64,000 nt of DNA from an uncultured Acetatifactor sp. (GTDB lineage: Bacteria; Bacillota; Clostridia; Lachnospirales; Lachnospiraceae), in assembly GCF_910585425.1 (NCBI RefSeq), contig NZ_CAJUCP010000009.1, forward strand, positions 53,056 to 117,055, read 5' to 3'. This document shows positions 25,025 to 34,011 of the stretch, in pieces. Within the stretch, counting starts at the first letter, position 1. Every line of letters starts with the position of its first letter. The position numbers were made by a program, and so were the translations under genes. Below the pieces are notes generated by a model. The model had not been told where the DNA came from. It ran no database searches and saw only the letters and a program-made list of their open reading frames with translations.

Positions 25025-25693
25025 ATGAACAATATCGGATACAGGAACTTATTGATTCAATATATTGACAGACAGGAACCTGACCAGCCAATTCTGACAG
25101 CCCAGATTACACAGTATGCTGCAAGGGAAGCTCACCTGGACGAAGCGGAAGTGAGAAAGGCAGTTAACGTAAATATGGCCAGACTGGAAAAAGCAGGCCG
25201 GATCATCCGAATAGAAAAAGGGGTCTACTGCAAAAGGGTTAAAACTGCGTTTGGATATTATGTGCCCAACAGAGAGACCTTATTCTGCAGACGGCTGCTG
25301 TATGACGGGGATGATGTGATTGGATACGAGACAGGGCTATCTGTGCTGAACCGTCTGGGCCTGGTGTCCCAGATGCCGAAAAAGAAATGCATTGCCACAA
25401 ATCTGCATACAAAGAGAGTGCCTGCCGGTATCCAAGTTGAGATAAGAAGACCGCCTGTGGATATAGACCGATTCAATTACCGTTATCTTCAGATTCTGGA
25501 TGTGGTAAGAGAGCTGGACGATGCCCCGGTGGATGCTGTTAGGCCGGAAGAACTGCTAAAGGGGACTGTAAAGACACTGGAGCTTGACACAGATGTACTG
25601 ATTTTCATGGCAAGGAAATTTTACGATCCCAGGGTACTCATTAAAACCATTGATATTGTGCTGGGAGGGCTGTATGAAGCTGCACGGGGATAA
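25025..25693 (+). CDS. AbiEi-like type IV antitoxin / transcriptional regulator
   Basis: A 222-residue protein. The N-terminal winged-helix region (about 1-65, ending ARLEKAGRIIRIEKGVYCKR) and the following domain match DUF6088/AbiEi-type antitoxins. These repress the operon and counter the nucleotidyltransferase encoded by the next gene. AAAGGAG lies 7 nt before ATG 25025. The toxin start overlaps its last 20 nt. The gene is markedly more AT-rich than the flanking chromosome, suggesting acquisition by transfer. Confidence 0.8.
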   Translation: MNNIGYRNLLIQYIDRQEPDQPILTAQITQYAAREAHLDEAEVRKAVNVNMARLEKAGRIIRIEKGVYCKRVKTAFGYYVPNRETLFCRRLLYDGDDVIGYETGLSVLNRLGLVSQMPKKKCIATNLHTKRVPAGIQVEIRRPPVDIDRFNYRYLQILDVVRELDDAPVDAVRPEELLKGTVKTLELDTDVLIFMARKFYDPRVLIKTIDIVLGGLYEAARG

Positions 25694-26645
25694 ATTTTCG
25701 TTTTTGAATATCATCGGGCTTATACACGATGTTACCGGAATCAGAGAAGACATTTTGGAGAAAGACTACTATGTCACGCTTCTCCTGAAGGAGTTATCGG
25801 AGAAACAGGAAAGCCTTCCGGCATATTTTAAGGGAGGTACGGCTTTATATAAAGCCCGGAAAAGCATCCGCCGCTTTTCGGAAGACATCGACCTGACCAT
25901 ATGCATTGATGGCTGTAGCGGGAGCCAGGCAAAAAAACGTCTGGAAACCGCGACCAAAAAATACCTATCGCTGCCAAGGACATCCAGAAAGGAACTGGAA
26001 GAAGACAGAAAAGGCAGCATTACAGCAGTCTACGATTACACACCGGCAGTGACAGTGGATACGGATGACCCGCTCCAGAGATTTGGCTATGTTAAAGTGG
26101 AGGGGACGTCATTTACTGTAAGTGAACCCTTTTCTGCACTGGAGATAGAACCTATCATATACACATATGCCACGGAGGAGCAAAGGGCTATCCTGCGGGA
26201 ATCATTCGATGTAATGCCGTTTCCGGTAAAAACAATCCGCCTGGAAAGGATATTTGCGGATAAAATATTTGCCGCAGAGTTTTATTATGGACGTGAAATG
26301 TACTTTGACGTTGCAAAGCATATCTATGATGTGGGGGTTATGCTGGATATGCAACCGATTCAGCATATGCTCGGGAATGCTGGCCTGTTCCTTGAAATGG
26401 CAGAATATAAGAGACTGGAGGAGACAAGGAGGACGGGCAGCGACCTGGCAGACAGGAAGTTCTCTGACTTTGAGCTGTTCCGTGGCTTCCCTGACGACAC
26501 AGGCCTCAGGGAGGCATATCAGAACATGCAGAGGAACTACGTCTTTTCAGAAAAAGATTTACTGCCATTTGAATTTGTGGCGAACCAGTGGAAAAAGCTG
26601 CAGGACATTTTGAATAGTATGGACAGGCATGGAAACCATATATAG
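25674..26645 (+). CDS. AbiEii-like nucleotidyltransferase toxin
   Basis: A 323-residue DUF1814 nucleotidyltransferase. The catalytic motif is visible near residues 51-70: KGGTALYK and, after a short helix, RFSEDIDLTI, i.e. GG(T)A plus the DxD pair. AbiEii toxins modify tRNA acceptor ends or otherwise block translation and give abortive phage immunity when paired with AbiEi. ATG 25674 has GGGAGG 5 nt upstream. It is cotranscribed with the antitoxin. The pair lies between a membrane protein gene and a bile salt hydrolase gene. Confidence 0.85.
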   Translation: MKLHGDKFSFLNIIGLIHDVTGIREDILEKDYYVTLLLKELSEKQESLPAYFKGGTALYKARKSIRRFSEDIDLTICIDGCSGSQAKKRLETATKKYLSLPRTSRKELEEDRKGSITAVYDYTPAVTVDTDDPLQRFGYVKVEGTSFTVSEPFSALEIEPIIYTYATEEQRAILRESFDVMPFPVKTIRLERIFADKIFAAEFYYGREMYFDVAKHIYDVGVMLDMQPIQHMLGNAGLFLEMAEYKRLEETRRTGSDLADRKFSDFELFRGFPDDTGLREAYQNMQRNYVFSEKDLLPFEFVANQWKKLQDILNSMDRHGNHI

Positions 26646-26668
26646 GAACAAGCACGGAGGTGACGGCT

Positions 26669-27643
26669 ATGTGCACAGCAGCGACTTATCGGACAAAGGA
26701 TTTCTACTTCGGGCGCACCCTGGACTATTATTTCTCCTACGGGGAGGAGGTCGTGGTGACGCCCCGGAACTATCCCCTGGGTTTCCGCGGGGCGAAGTCT
26801 CCGGAAAACCATTACGCCATGATCGGCATGGCCCATATGGAGGAGGGGCAGCCGTTGTATTACGATGCTGTAAACGAAAAGGGCCTGGGCATGGCGGGGC
26901 TGAACTTCGTGGGCAACGCGGTCTACGGAAAGGAGGCGCCGGGCAGGGAGAACGTGGCCCAGTTCGAGTTCATCCCCTGGATCCTGGGGCAGTGCGCGGA
27001 TGTGAGGGAGGCCAGAAAGCTGCTGGCCCGGACCAACCTCACCGACACGGCGTTCAGCGAAAGGCTTCCCGTGGCCCAGCTCCACTGGCTGATCGCGGAC
27101 AGGGAAGGATCCGTGGCGGTGGAGGCCGTGAGGGAGGGATTGAAGATATACGACAATCCCGTAGGCGTCCTGGCCAACAATCCGCCCTTCCCGGAGCAGA
27201 TGTCCCGGCTGGCCAATTATATGCAGCTGTCCCCCAAGGCCCCCAGAAACCTGTTCTCGGACAGGCTCTCTCTGGAGCCCCACAGCCTGGGGATGGGGGC
27301 CTTCGGGCTTCCCGGAGACCTGTCGTCCCAGTCCCGCTTCGCCCGGGCGGCCTTCGTGAAGCTGAACGCTGTCTCCGGGGATTCGGAGTCCGAGAGCGTC
27401 AGCCAGTTCTTCCACATCCTGGGGGCGGTGGAGCAGCAGCGGGGCTGCTCCGAGGCGGAGGAAGGGAAGTATGAGATTACCATCTACACCTCGTGCTGCA
27501 ACGCGGACAGGGGCATCTATTATTACACCACATACGGGAACCGCCAGATTTCCGCGGTGGACATGTACCGGGAAGACCTGGAGGGCAGCGCGCTGGCCAG
27601 GTATCCGCTGGCGGAGGGGGAGCATATCCTGATGCAGAACTGA
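26669..27643 (+). CDS. Choloylglycine hydrolase family protein (bile salt hydrolase or penicillin V acylase)
   Basis: A 324-residue Ntn-hydrolase. The start is set by the required N-terminal Cys: ATG TGC at 26669, with GGAGG 8 nt upstream; removal of Met exposes Cys2 as nucleophile. Other family residues are visible: Arg16 and Asp19 in FGRTLDYY, Asn in VLANNPPF near 174, and Arg in SSQSRFARA near 225. The reaction would be hydrolysis of the amide bond of conjugated bile salts or of penicillin V-like acyl amides. The length and GRTLD block fit the bile salt hydrolase branch, but substrate cannot be fixed from sequence alone. There is no signal peptide, so it is cytoplasmic. Confidence 0.85.
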   Translation: MCTAATYRTKDFYFGRTLDYYFSYGEEVVVTPRNYPLGFRGAKSPENHYAMIGMAHMEEGQPLYYDAVNEKGLGMAGLNFVGNAVYGKEAPGRENVAQFEFIPWILGQCADVREARKLLARTNLTDTAFSERLPVAQLHWLIADREGSVAVEAVREGLKIYDNPVGVLANNPPFPEQMSRLANYMQLSPKAPRNLFSDRLSLEPHSLGMGAFGLPGDLSSQSRFARAAFVKLNAVSGDSESESVSQFFHILGAVEQQRGCSEAEEGKYEITIYTSCCNADRGIYYYTTYGNRQISAVDMYREDLEGSALARYPLAEGEHILMQN

Positions 27644-27680
27644 CGGGAGGCCCGGGAGAGGGGAAGGGAACCATGGCGGA

Positions 27681-27725
27681 AGAGAGGGCCGGCGATTGAG
27701 TAAAAGCTTGTCGCCGGCCCTCTCT
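27681..27725 (+). terminator. Strong hairpin after the bile salt hydrolase gene
   Basis: AGAGAGGGCCGGCGA (27681-27695) pairs perfectly over 15 bp with 27711-27725 around a 15-nt loop. There is no T-run on the plus side, so it may act as an mRNA stabiliser or a bidirectional barrier as much as a classic terminator. Confidence 0.65.
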
Positions 27726-27821
27726 GTGCCTCGGATAAGCCGGATCCGCATGGATATCAAAGCCGCATATGAATGGACATTCCCCTTTCTGGTGCCCATG
27801 AAAATCTTTCGGGCACCGACC

Positions 27822-27850
27822 TTTATGTTCCGATGGAAAGATGGTACAAT
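27822..27850 (+). promoter_or_regulatory. Probable promoter of the phosphodiesterase gene
   Basis: TTTATG (27822-27827), 17-nt spacer, TACAAT (27845-27850), 83 nt before the ATG. The -35 is weak. Confidence 0.5.
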
Positions 27851-27932
27851 AAAGAAAAAAGCAGAGAGCGGTGCACCCGGACTGTGCAATGGCGCGGCAT
27901 CCGTCCCGCCGCGCTCATGAGGAGGCAGAACA

Positions 27933-28772
27933 ATGGAATCCCATCCCATCGCAGTCATATCGGATACCCACGGCATCCTGCGGCCGGAGGTGGTGCAGCA
28001 TATAGAGGCCTGCGAGGCCGTCTTCCACGGCGGGGACATGGACAATCCCGAAATCCTCCGCCGCCTGCAGGCCCTTCGCCCCGTCTATGCCGTGGCGGGC
28101 AACGCGGACGCGGACTGGGCCGGAGGGCTGCCCGGGGAGCTTACCGCAGAGCTGTACGGCTTCCGGTTCTACATGATACATAACAGGAGGGAGATTTGCC
28201 GGAATCTTTCTGATTACGATATTGTAATATATGGGCACTCCCATAAATACCAGGAGGACAGAGAAGGCGGAACCTGTTACCTCAACCCCGGTAGCTGCGG
28301 CCGCCGGAGATTCAGGTTGCCCCTGACCATGATGATTCTCACCCTGTACCCCGGGACGCATGAAATCGCCGTGCAGCGGATCGATCTGCCGCTGCCGTCC
28401 GCATCGTCCCCTGCGCCGCCCGCGTCGCCCCCTGCACCGTCTGCATCGTCCCCTGCGCCGCCCGCATCATCCCCTGCGCTGTCCGCGTCGTCCGCGTCAT
28501 CCCCTGCGCCGCCCGCATCGTCCCCTGCGCCGTCCTCGTCTCCCTCTGCGCAGTCTGCCGGGGAGCCGGGGCAGTCATTATCGGAGCGGGACATGCATAA
28601 GCTGGTAAAGCTTGTGATGAAGAACATGGACGCCGGAAGGCCCGTGCCGGACATCGCCGCCAGGACAGGGGCGGATCCGGCCCTGGTGGAGCAGATCTGC
28701 CGGATGTACGCCACCCACCCCGGCGTGGATGTGGACGGCATCCTGGACAGGCTGGAGCGGAGGAACCTGTAA
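27933..28772 (+). CDS. YfcE/MJ0936-type phosphodiesterase with Pro/Ser/Ala tract and C-terminal helical domain
   Basis: A 279-residue protein. Residues 1-145 are a compact metallophosphoesterase: VISDTHG near 9-15, HGGDMDNP near 36, AGNAD near 55, YGHSHKY near 94-100 and NPGSCG. These supply the two-metal site. Single-domain YfcE proteins end there. Here a low-complexity run of repeated SSPAPPA-like units follows (about 153-208), then a 65-residue domain (LVKLVMKNMDAG, IAARTGADPALVEQICRMY) with a helix-turn-helix look. The fusion suggests targeting or regulation of the phosphodiesterase, but the added part has no known function to me. GAGGAGG precedes the ATG. Confidence 0.8.
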   Translation: MESHPIAVISDTHGILRPEVVQHIEACEAVFHGGDMDNPEILRRLQALRPVYAVAGNADADWAGGLPGELTAELYGFRFYMIHNRREICRNLSDYDIVIYGHSHKYQEDREGGTCYLNPGSCGRRRFRLPLTMMILTLYPGTHEIAVQRIDLPLPSASSPAPPASPPAPSASSPAPPASSPALSASSASSPAPPASSPAPSSSPSAQSAGEPGQSLSERDMHKLVKLVMKNMDAGRPVPDIAARTGADPALVEQICRMYATHPGVDVDGILDRLERRNL

Positions 28773-28916
28773 GCCCTTGCCCCGTCAGCCGTCCCGCGGT
28801 TTTGCAGGCCTGCATGAAAAGAGGCTTCGTAAAGTTTATAAATTTATAATAGTAAAGACGCGGCATACATGGTACAATATTGACACAAAAAGGTTTTCAC
28901 AAAACGGGAGAAAGGC

Positions 28917-30521
28917 ATGGACGATATGTACGATGTAGCGATCATCGGCGCAGGCGTGGCAGGGGGACTGCTGGCCAGGACGCTGGCGGCATACGACTTG
29001 AAGATATGCATCCTGGAAAAGGAGCACGATGTGGCCATGGGCGCTACCCGGGCCAACTCCGGCATCGCCCACGCCGGATACGACGCCCTGGAGGGGACCC
29101 TGAAAGCCAGGCTGAACGTCCGGGGCTCCCGGATGATGGAGCGGCTTGCCAGGGAGTTAGGAGTGCCTTACCGCAGGAACGGCTCCATGGTCATAGGCTT
29201 CGGGGACGAGGACAGGGAAACCATCGAAAAGCTCTACGCCCGGGGCGTGGCAAACGGCGTGGAGGAGCTGCGGGTCATAGACGGGGAGGAGGCCAGGCGG
29301 CTGGAGCCGGGCCTGTCCCGGGCCGTGACCTGCGCCCTCCATGCGCCCACAGGGGCGATCGTCTGCCCCTATGAGCTGGCCATCGCCGCCGTGGGCAACG
29401 CCATGGACAACGGCGCGGAGCTGTTCCTGGATTTTCAGGTGGGGCATATCGAGAAAAACCAGGACGGATACACGATTTCCTCCGTCTGCCGGGAGGGAAG
29501 GGGCAGGGAGGGAGACGGCGGCAAAGGGGCCGTCTGCCCCGGAGAGGAAAGGGACAAAAAAGCGGGGAAGGAAGCCTTGCCGGAGACGGCTGGCAATGGG
29601 AAGGATTCAGGGGAGCCCTCCCCCCGCAGCGTCCGGGCCCGGTACGTGGTGAACGCCGCGGGAATCTACGCGGATGAAATCGCGAGGCTGGCGGGGGACG
29701 ACTCCATCCGGATCCATCCCCGCCGGGGCGAGTACCTGCTGCTGGACAGAGCGTGCGGCGGCCTGGTGTCCCACACCATCTTCCGCACCCCTTCCAGACA
29801 GGGCAAGGGCATCCTGATCACCCCCACGGTGGACGGAAATCTCCTCCTGGGGCCTACCTCCGTGGACGGGGAGGACAAGGAGGACAGGGCCACCACCCGG
29901 GAGGGCCTGGAGCAGATCATGGCCAGGGCCCGGGAGAACGTGGAAGCCCTGCCACAGGGCAAGGTCATCACTTCCTTCACAGGACTGCGGGCCGCGGGGA
30001 ATACAGGGGACTTCATCATCGACTCCCCCGGGCCCGGCTTCATCAATGTGGCGGGGATCGAGTCCCCGGGGCTCACCGCCGCCCCCGCCATAGCGGAGTA
30101 CGTGGCTGAGATGCTGGCGGCACAGGGGCTTGCCCTGAACCGGAAAGCGGACTATCAGCCCCTCCGGAAACCCGTGTACGCATTCCGTAACGCCTCCCCG
30201 GAGGAGAAGAACGAGATGATTCGCCGGGATAAAGCCTACGGACGTGTAGTCTGCCGCTGCGAGACCGTGACCGAAGGGGAAATCCTGGAGGCGATCCGCC
30301 GGAACCCGCCCGCCCGCGACCTGGACGGCATCAAGCGCCGCACCAGGGCCCAGATGGGCCGGTGCCAGGGAGGCTTCTGCATGCCCTACCTCATGGAGAT
30401 CCTGTCCCGGGAGCTGGGAATCCCCTATGAGGAGGTCACTAAGTCCGGCAAAGGCTCTGAGATCAACATCTGCAGGACAAAAGCGTGCAAAGATTTTCCA
30501 AGCCCCCGGGAGGGCGAATAG
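28917..30521 (+). CDS. FAD-dependent glycerol-3-phosphate dehydrogenase-like protein with BFD [2Fe-2S] domain (GlpA-like)
   Basis: A 534-residue flavoprotein. The FAD site is VAIIGAGVAGGLLARTL near 6-22. The DAO-fold middle contains GATRANSGIAHAGYD, typical of GlpA/LhgO relatives. The C-terminal BFD-like domain carries the cysteines of a [2Fe-2S] site: VCRCET near 444-449 and GRCQGGFCMPY near 478-488. Family members oxidise glycerol-3-phosphate or related hydroxyacids with a partner flavoprotein. A hydrophilic insertion of about 45 residues (about 195-240, rich in Gly, Lys, Glu) interrupts the fold and is unusual. It begins a three-gene operon with a second flavoprotein and DUF1667. RBS GGGAGAAAGGC. 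Confidence 0.8.
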   Translation: MDDMYDVAIIGAGVAGGLLARTLAAYDLKICILEKEHDVAMGATRANSGIAHAGYDALEGTLKARLNVRGSRMMERLARELGVPYRRNGSMVIGFGDEDRETIEKLYARGVANGVEELRVIDGEEARRLEPGLSRAVTCALHAPTGAIVCPYELAIAAVGNAMDNGAELFLDFQVGHIEKNQDGYTISSVCREGRGREGDGGKGAVCPGEERDKKAGKEALPETAGNGKDSGEPSPRSVRARYVVNAAGIYADEIARLAGDDSIRIHPRRGEYLLLDRACGGLVSHTIFRTPSRQGKGILITPTVDGNLLLGPTSVDGEDKEDRATTREGLEQIMARARENVEALPQGKVITSFTGLRAAGNTGDFIIDSPGPGFINVAGIESPGLTAAPAIAEYVAEMLAAQGLALNRKADYQPLRKPVYAFRNASPEEKNEMIRRDKAYGRVVCRCETVTEGEILEAIRRNPPARDLDGIKRRTRAQMGRCQGGFCMPYLMEILSRELGIPYEEVTKSGKGSEINICRTKACKDFPSPREGE

Positions 30522-30654
30522 CGCACCTCTTTCGTGCGCGGGCTGAAGCGTCAAAAGCATGGCGCCTGTAAATCTAAGCGGCACAGGGCCCACGGCATGA
30601 CCGGAAAAAGGACCACAGGAAACGGCACAAGAGCGGCAAAGGAGACGGAAGCAA

Positions 30655-31938
30655 ATGACGGACTTGGTTATCATCGGAGGCGGCCCCGCCGGGATGAGCG
30701 CGGCAGTGGCCGCATATGAGAACGGCATCAGAGACATATTGATCCTGGAGCGGGACGGGCAGCTGGGCGGCATCCTGCAGCAGTGCATCCACAACGGCTT
30801 CGGCCTGCACCGCTTCGGCGAGGAGCTGACAGGCCCGGAGTACGCCTGGAGATATGAAAAACAGGTGCGGGAGCTGGGCATCCCCGTGAAACTGAACACC
30901 ATGGTGCTGTCCGTCTCCCCGGAAAGGCTGATCACGGCCACCAATGAGGAGGAGGGCATCTTCACCATAGAGGCCGGGGCCATCATCCTGGCCATGGGCT
31001 GCAGGGAGCGGCCCAGAGGGGCCCTGAACATCCCCGGCACCCGCCCGGCGGGCATCTACAGCGCCGGCACCGCCCAGAAGCTGGTGAACCGCAAGGGGTA
31101 TCTCCCCGGAAAGAGCGTGGTCATCTTAGGGTCCGGGGACATCGGCCTGATCATGGCCAGGCGCATGACCCTGGAGGGCGCCAGGGTGAAGGCCGTCTGC
31201 GAGCTGATGCCCTATTCCGGCGGCCTTGCCAGGAACATTGAGCAGTGCCTCAACGATTTCGACATTCCTCTTAAGCTCAGCCACACGGTGGTGGACATCC
31301 ACGGAGACAAAAGGCTGGAGGGCGTCACCATCGCCAGAGTGGACGAAAACCGCCGCCCCATAGAGGAGACCAGGGAATATATCCCCTGCGACACGCTGCT
31401 TCTGTCCGTGGGCCTGATTCCGGAGAACGAGCTGTCCCTCCAGGCCGGGATCCGGATGGACGCCGTCACGGGCGGGGCGCTGGTGGACCAGGACAGGCAG
31501 ACCTCCGCGCCGGGCATCTTCGCCTGCGGCAATGTGCTCCATGTCCACGACCTGGTGGACTTCGTGTCCGACGAAGCCGCCATCGCCGGAGAGAGCGCCG
31601 CGGAATTCATCCGGTCCATCCGGGAGGAGACAGGGGAGGGACGCGGCGCTTGCGCGGAGCCGGATATTCCTGAGCAGACAGATATTTCCATTACAACGGA
31701 TGGGAAAATACGCTATACCGTTCCGCAGAGGATAACCAGGCGCAGGGATACCACGCTGTTCTTCAGAGTGGCGGACAGATACCGGAACGTGAAGATTCAT
31801 ATCATATCCGACGGAAAGACCATCCATTCCGTCCGCAGACCCAAAGCGGCCCCCGGGGAGATGGAGAGCATCCCCCTGAAAGCGGCCCTGCTGGAGGGAG
31901 TGACCGGCCTGCGGCTGGAGCTGGAGGAGCTTGGCTGA
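30655..31938 (+). CDS. NAD(P)/FAD-dependent oxidoreductase (GlpB/HcnB-like)
   Basis: A 427-residue pyridine-nucleotide-disulfide-type flavoprotein without the redox disulfide. It has an N-terminal FAD motif, DLVIIGGGPAGMSAAVAAYE, a second nucleotide motif, VVILGSGDIGLIMARRM (near 160), and a C-terminal FAD contact, GIFACGNVLHVHDLVDFV. It follows the GlpA-like gene by 133 nt. The pair plus DUF1667 is a recurrent Firmicutes gene set for glycerol-3-phosphate oxidation, in which this subunit would pass electrons to a pyridine nucleotide or quinone. The substrate is inferred from this context. GGAGACGGAAGCAA precedes the ATG. Confidence 0.8.
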   Translation: MTDLVIIGGGPAGMSAAVAAYENGIRDILILERDGQLGGILQQCIHNGFGLHRFGEELTGPEYAWRYEKQVRELGIPVKLNTMVLSVSPERLITATNEEEGIFTIEAGAIILAMGCRERPRGALNIPGTRPAGIYSAGTAQKLVNRKGYLPGKSVVILGSGDIGLIMARRMTLEGARVKAVCELMPYSGGLARNIEQCLNDFDIPLKLSHTVVDIHGDKRLEGVTIARVDENRRPIEETREYIPCDTLLLSVGLIPENELSLQAGIRMDAVTGGALVDQDRQTSAPGIFACGNVLHVHDLVDFVSDEAAIAGESAAEFIRSIREETGEGRGACAEPDIPEQTDISITTDGKIRYTVPQRITRRRDTTLFFRVADRYRNVKIHIISDGKTIHSVRRPKAAPGEMESIPLKAALLEGVTGLRLELEELG

Positions 31939-32053
31939 GCCCGTGAAATTACACCGAATCGCAGCAGGCTGCGGCAGACCTGTAAGCCTGACGGCGGGAC
32001 GGCCCGAACCAACCCCTGGCGGAAGGAATCAGGAGACAAAAGGAGCGCATACA

Positions 32054-32404
32054 ATGACAAAGCGAGAGATGACATGCATCATATGCCCCATGGGCTGCTC
32101 CCTCACCGTGGAGCTGGAGGGGGAGGAGGTCAAGTCCATAAGCGGCAATACCTGCAAGCGGGGAGCCGCCTATGCCCAGGCGGAGGTGACCCGCCCCCAG
32201 AGGACAGTGACCAGCACCATGCGCTGCGACAACGGGGAAGTCCTGTCCGTGAAGACCGACAGGCCCATCCCGAAATCCAAAGTCATGGACTGCATGGCCC
32301 TGATAAACGCCCACACGGCGAAGCTTCCCGTGGCCATCGGGGAGGTGCTGCTTCGGGACGTATTCGGCAGCAATATCATCGCCACGGAGAACAGGGAAAG
32401 ATGA
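32054..32404 (+). CDS. DUF1667 zinc/iron-binding-like small protein
   Basis: A 116-residue protein with the DUF1667 cysteine pattern: CIICPMGCSLTVE near 8-20 (CxxCPxGC) and NTCKRGAAYA near 32-40. It is always encoded beside GlpA/GlpB-like flavoproteins in clostridia and may be the small iron-sulfur subunit of that complex. ATG 32054 has AGGAG 8 nt upstream; the frame is open further but without a site. It ends 50 nt before the DUF1538 gene. Confidence 0.85.
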   Translation: MTKREMTCIICPMGCSLTVELEGEEVKSISGNTCKRGAAYAQAEVTRPQRTVTSTMRCDNGEVLSVKTDRPIPKSKVMDCMALINAHTAKLPVAIGEVLLRDVFGSNIIATENRER

Positions 32405-32454
32405 CGATATAAGAGAATAAGAATAGAAAAAAGACAGGAAAAAGAGGTGGTCGC

Positions 32455-34011
32455 GTGAATCAAAAGCTGAAAGAGAAGATACTGGAGTCGGTGTCGGCCG
32501 TACTTCCCATCACGGGAATCGTCCTGCTGCTGAGCATCCTGCTGGTTCCGGTGGATCTGGGGATCATGGTGATGTTCCTGGTGGGGGCGATCCTGCTGGT
32601 AATCGGGATGGGATTCTTCCAGCTGGGGGCGGAGATGTCCATGACCCCTCTGGGGGAAGGCATCGGCGTCCAGATATCCAAGGCACGCAGGATCCCCCTG
32701 ATTTTCCTCATCGGATTTTCCATGGGGGCCATCATCACCATCTCTGAGCCGGATCTCCAGGTGCTGGCGGAGCAGGTGCCTGGCATCCCCAACCTGACTT
32801 TGATCCTCACTGTGGCGGTGGGGGTGGGCATCTTCCTGGCGGTGGCGATCCTGAGGATCCTGTTCCAGATTAACCTTTCTACGATACTGATTGTACTTTA
32901 TACCGCACTGATTGGAGTGTCCTTCCTGGTGTCCAGGGATTTCCTGGCGGTGGCATTCGACTCCGGCGGCGTGACTACGGGCCCCATGACGGTTCCCTTC
33001 ATCATGGCCATGGGCGTGGGCCTTGCCTCTGTCCGCGGCGACAAGAATGCCTCCAGCGACAGCTTCGGTCTGGTGGCCCTGTCCAGCGTGGGGCCCATCC
33101 TGGCGGTGCTGATCCTGGGGATGTTCTTCAGCCCCGGGGAGACGGCCTACAGCGGCGCTGTCGTGGCGGATGTGGGCACCACCAGGGACGTGGTGAAGGA
33201 ATTCCTCTTCGACATGCCCCCCTATATGAAGGAGGTGCTGATATCGCTGGTCCCCGTGGCCATCGTGTTCGCCCTGTTCCAGAGGTTCACCCGCCGGTAT
33301 CCCCGCAGGCAGGTGAAGAGGATCGCGGTGGGCTTCGCCTATACATATCTGGGCCTGGTGCTGTTCCTCTGCGGGGTGAACGTGGGCTTCGCGCCCCTGG
33401 GCGCCCTGCTCGGCGAAGAGATCGCCTCGGAGGCGTGGAGATGGCTGCTGGTGCCCATCGGCATGCTGATCGGCTATTATATCGTAAAGGCGGAGCCTGC
33501 CATCCAGGTGCTGAACCGCCAGGTGGAGGGCGTGACCAACGGCTCCGTGTCCGCCAGGGCCATGAACCGCTGCATGTCCTGGGGCGTGGCGGCCAGCGTG
33601 GGCCTGTCCATGATGCGGGTGCTTACGGGGCTGCCCATCCAGTACATCATCATCCCGGGTTACCTGATTGCATTGCTGCTGTCACGGTACGTGCCCAGGA
33701 TGTTCGTGGGTATCGCCTTCGACTCCGGCGGCGTGGCCAGCGGACCTATGACCACGACCTTCCTGCTGCCCCTGAGCATCGGGGCCTGCCAGGCCACGGG
33801 GGGCAATCTGATGACGGACGCCTTCGGGGTGGTGGCGCTGGTGGCCCTGACGCCGCTGATTGCCATCCAGCTCATGGGAATCCTGTACCAGTACAAGCTG
33901 AGGGTCACGGAGCGGATCGCGGTGCGGGAGGCGGAGATCCCTGTTATGGATAGCGCTGCAGACGACATCATTGAATTCGAGGAGGAAGACGGAGATGGGG
34001 GACAATCATAA
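32455..34011 (+). CDS. DUF1538 integral membrane protein, two-repeat transporter-like
   Basis: A 518-residue polytopic protein built of two similar halves. The motif FDSGGVTTGPMTVPFI (near 168) recurs as FDSGGVASGPMTTTFL near 423, and GDKNASSDSFGLVAL is echoed by GGNLMTDAFGVVAL. This internal duplication resembles transporters with inverted or direct repeats. The family is known only as DUF1538. A PII-like protein gene overlaps its end, a typical arrangement in which a small soluble sensor regulates a membrane transporter. GTG 32455 has GAGGTGG upstream. The transported substrate is unknown. Confidence 0.85.
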   Translation: MNQKLKEKILESVSAVLPITGIVLLLSILLVPVDLGIMVMFLVGAILLVIGMGFFQLGAEMSMTPLGEGIGVQISKARRIPLIFLIGFSMGAIITISEPDLQVLAEQVPGIPNLTLILTVAVGVGIFLAVAILRILFQINLSTILIVLYTALIGVSFLVSRDFLAVAFDSGGVTTGPMTVPFIMAMGVGLASVRGDKNASSDSFGLVALSSVGPILAVLILGMFFSPGETAYSGAVVADVGTTRDVVKEFLFDMPPYMKEVLISLVPVAIVFALFQRFTRRYPRRQVKRIAVGFAYTYLGLVLFLCGVNVGFAPLGALLGEEIASEAWRWLLVPIGMLIGYYIVKAEPAIQVLNRQVEGVTNGSVSARAMNRCMSWGVAASVGLSMMRVLTGLPIQYIIIPGYLIALLLSRYVPRMFVGIAFDSGGVASGPMTTTFLLPLSIGACQATGGNLMTDAFGVVALVALTPLIAIQLMGILYQYKLRVTERIAVREAEIPVMDSAADDIIEFEEEDGDGGQS

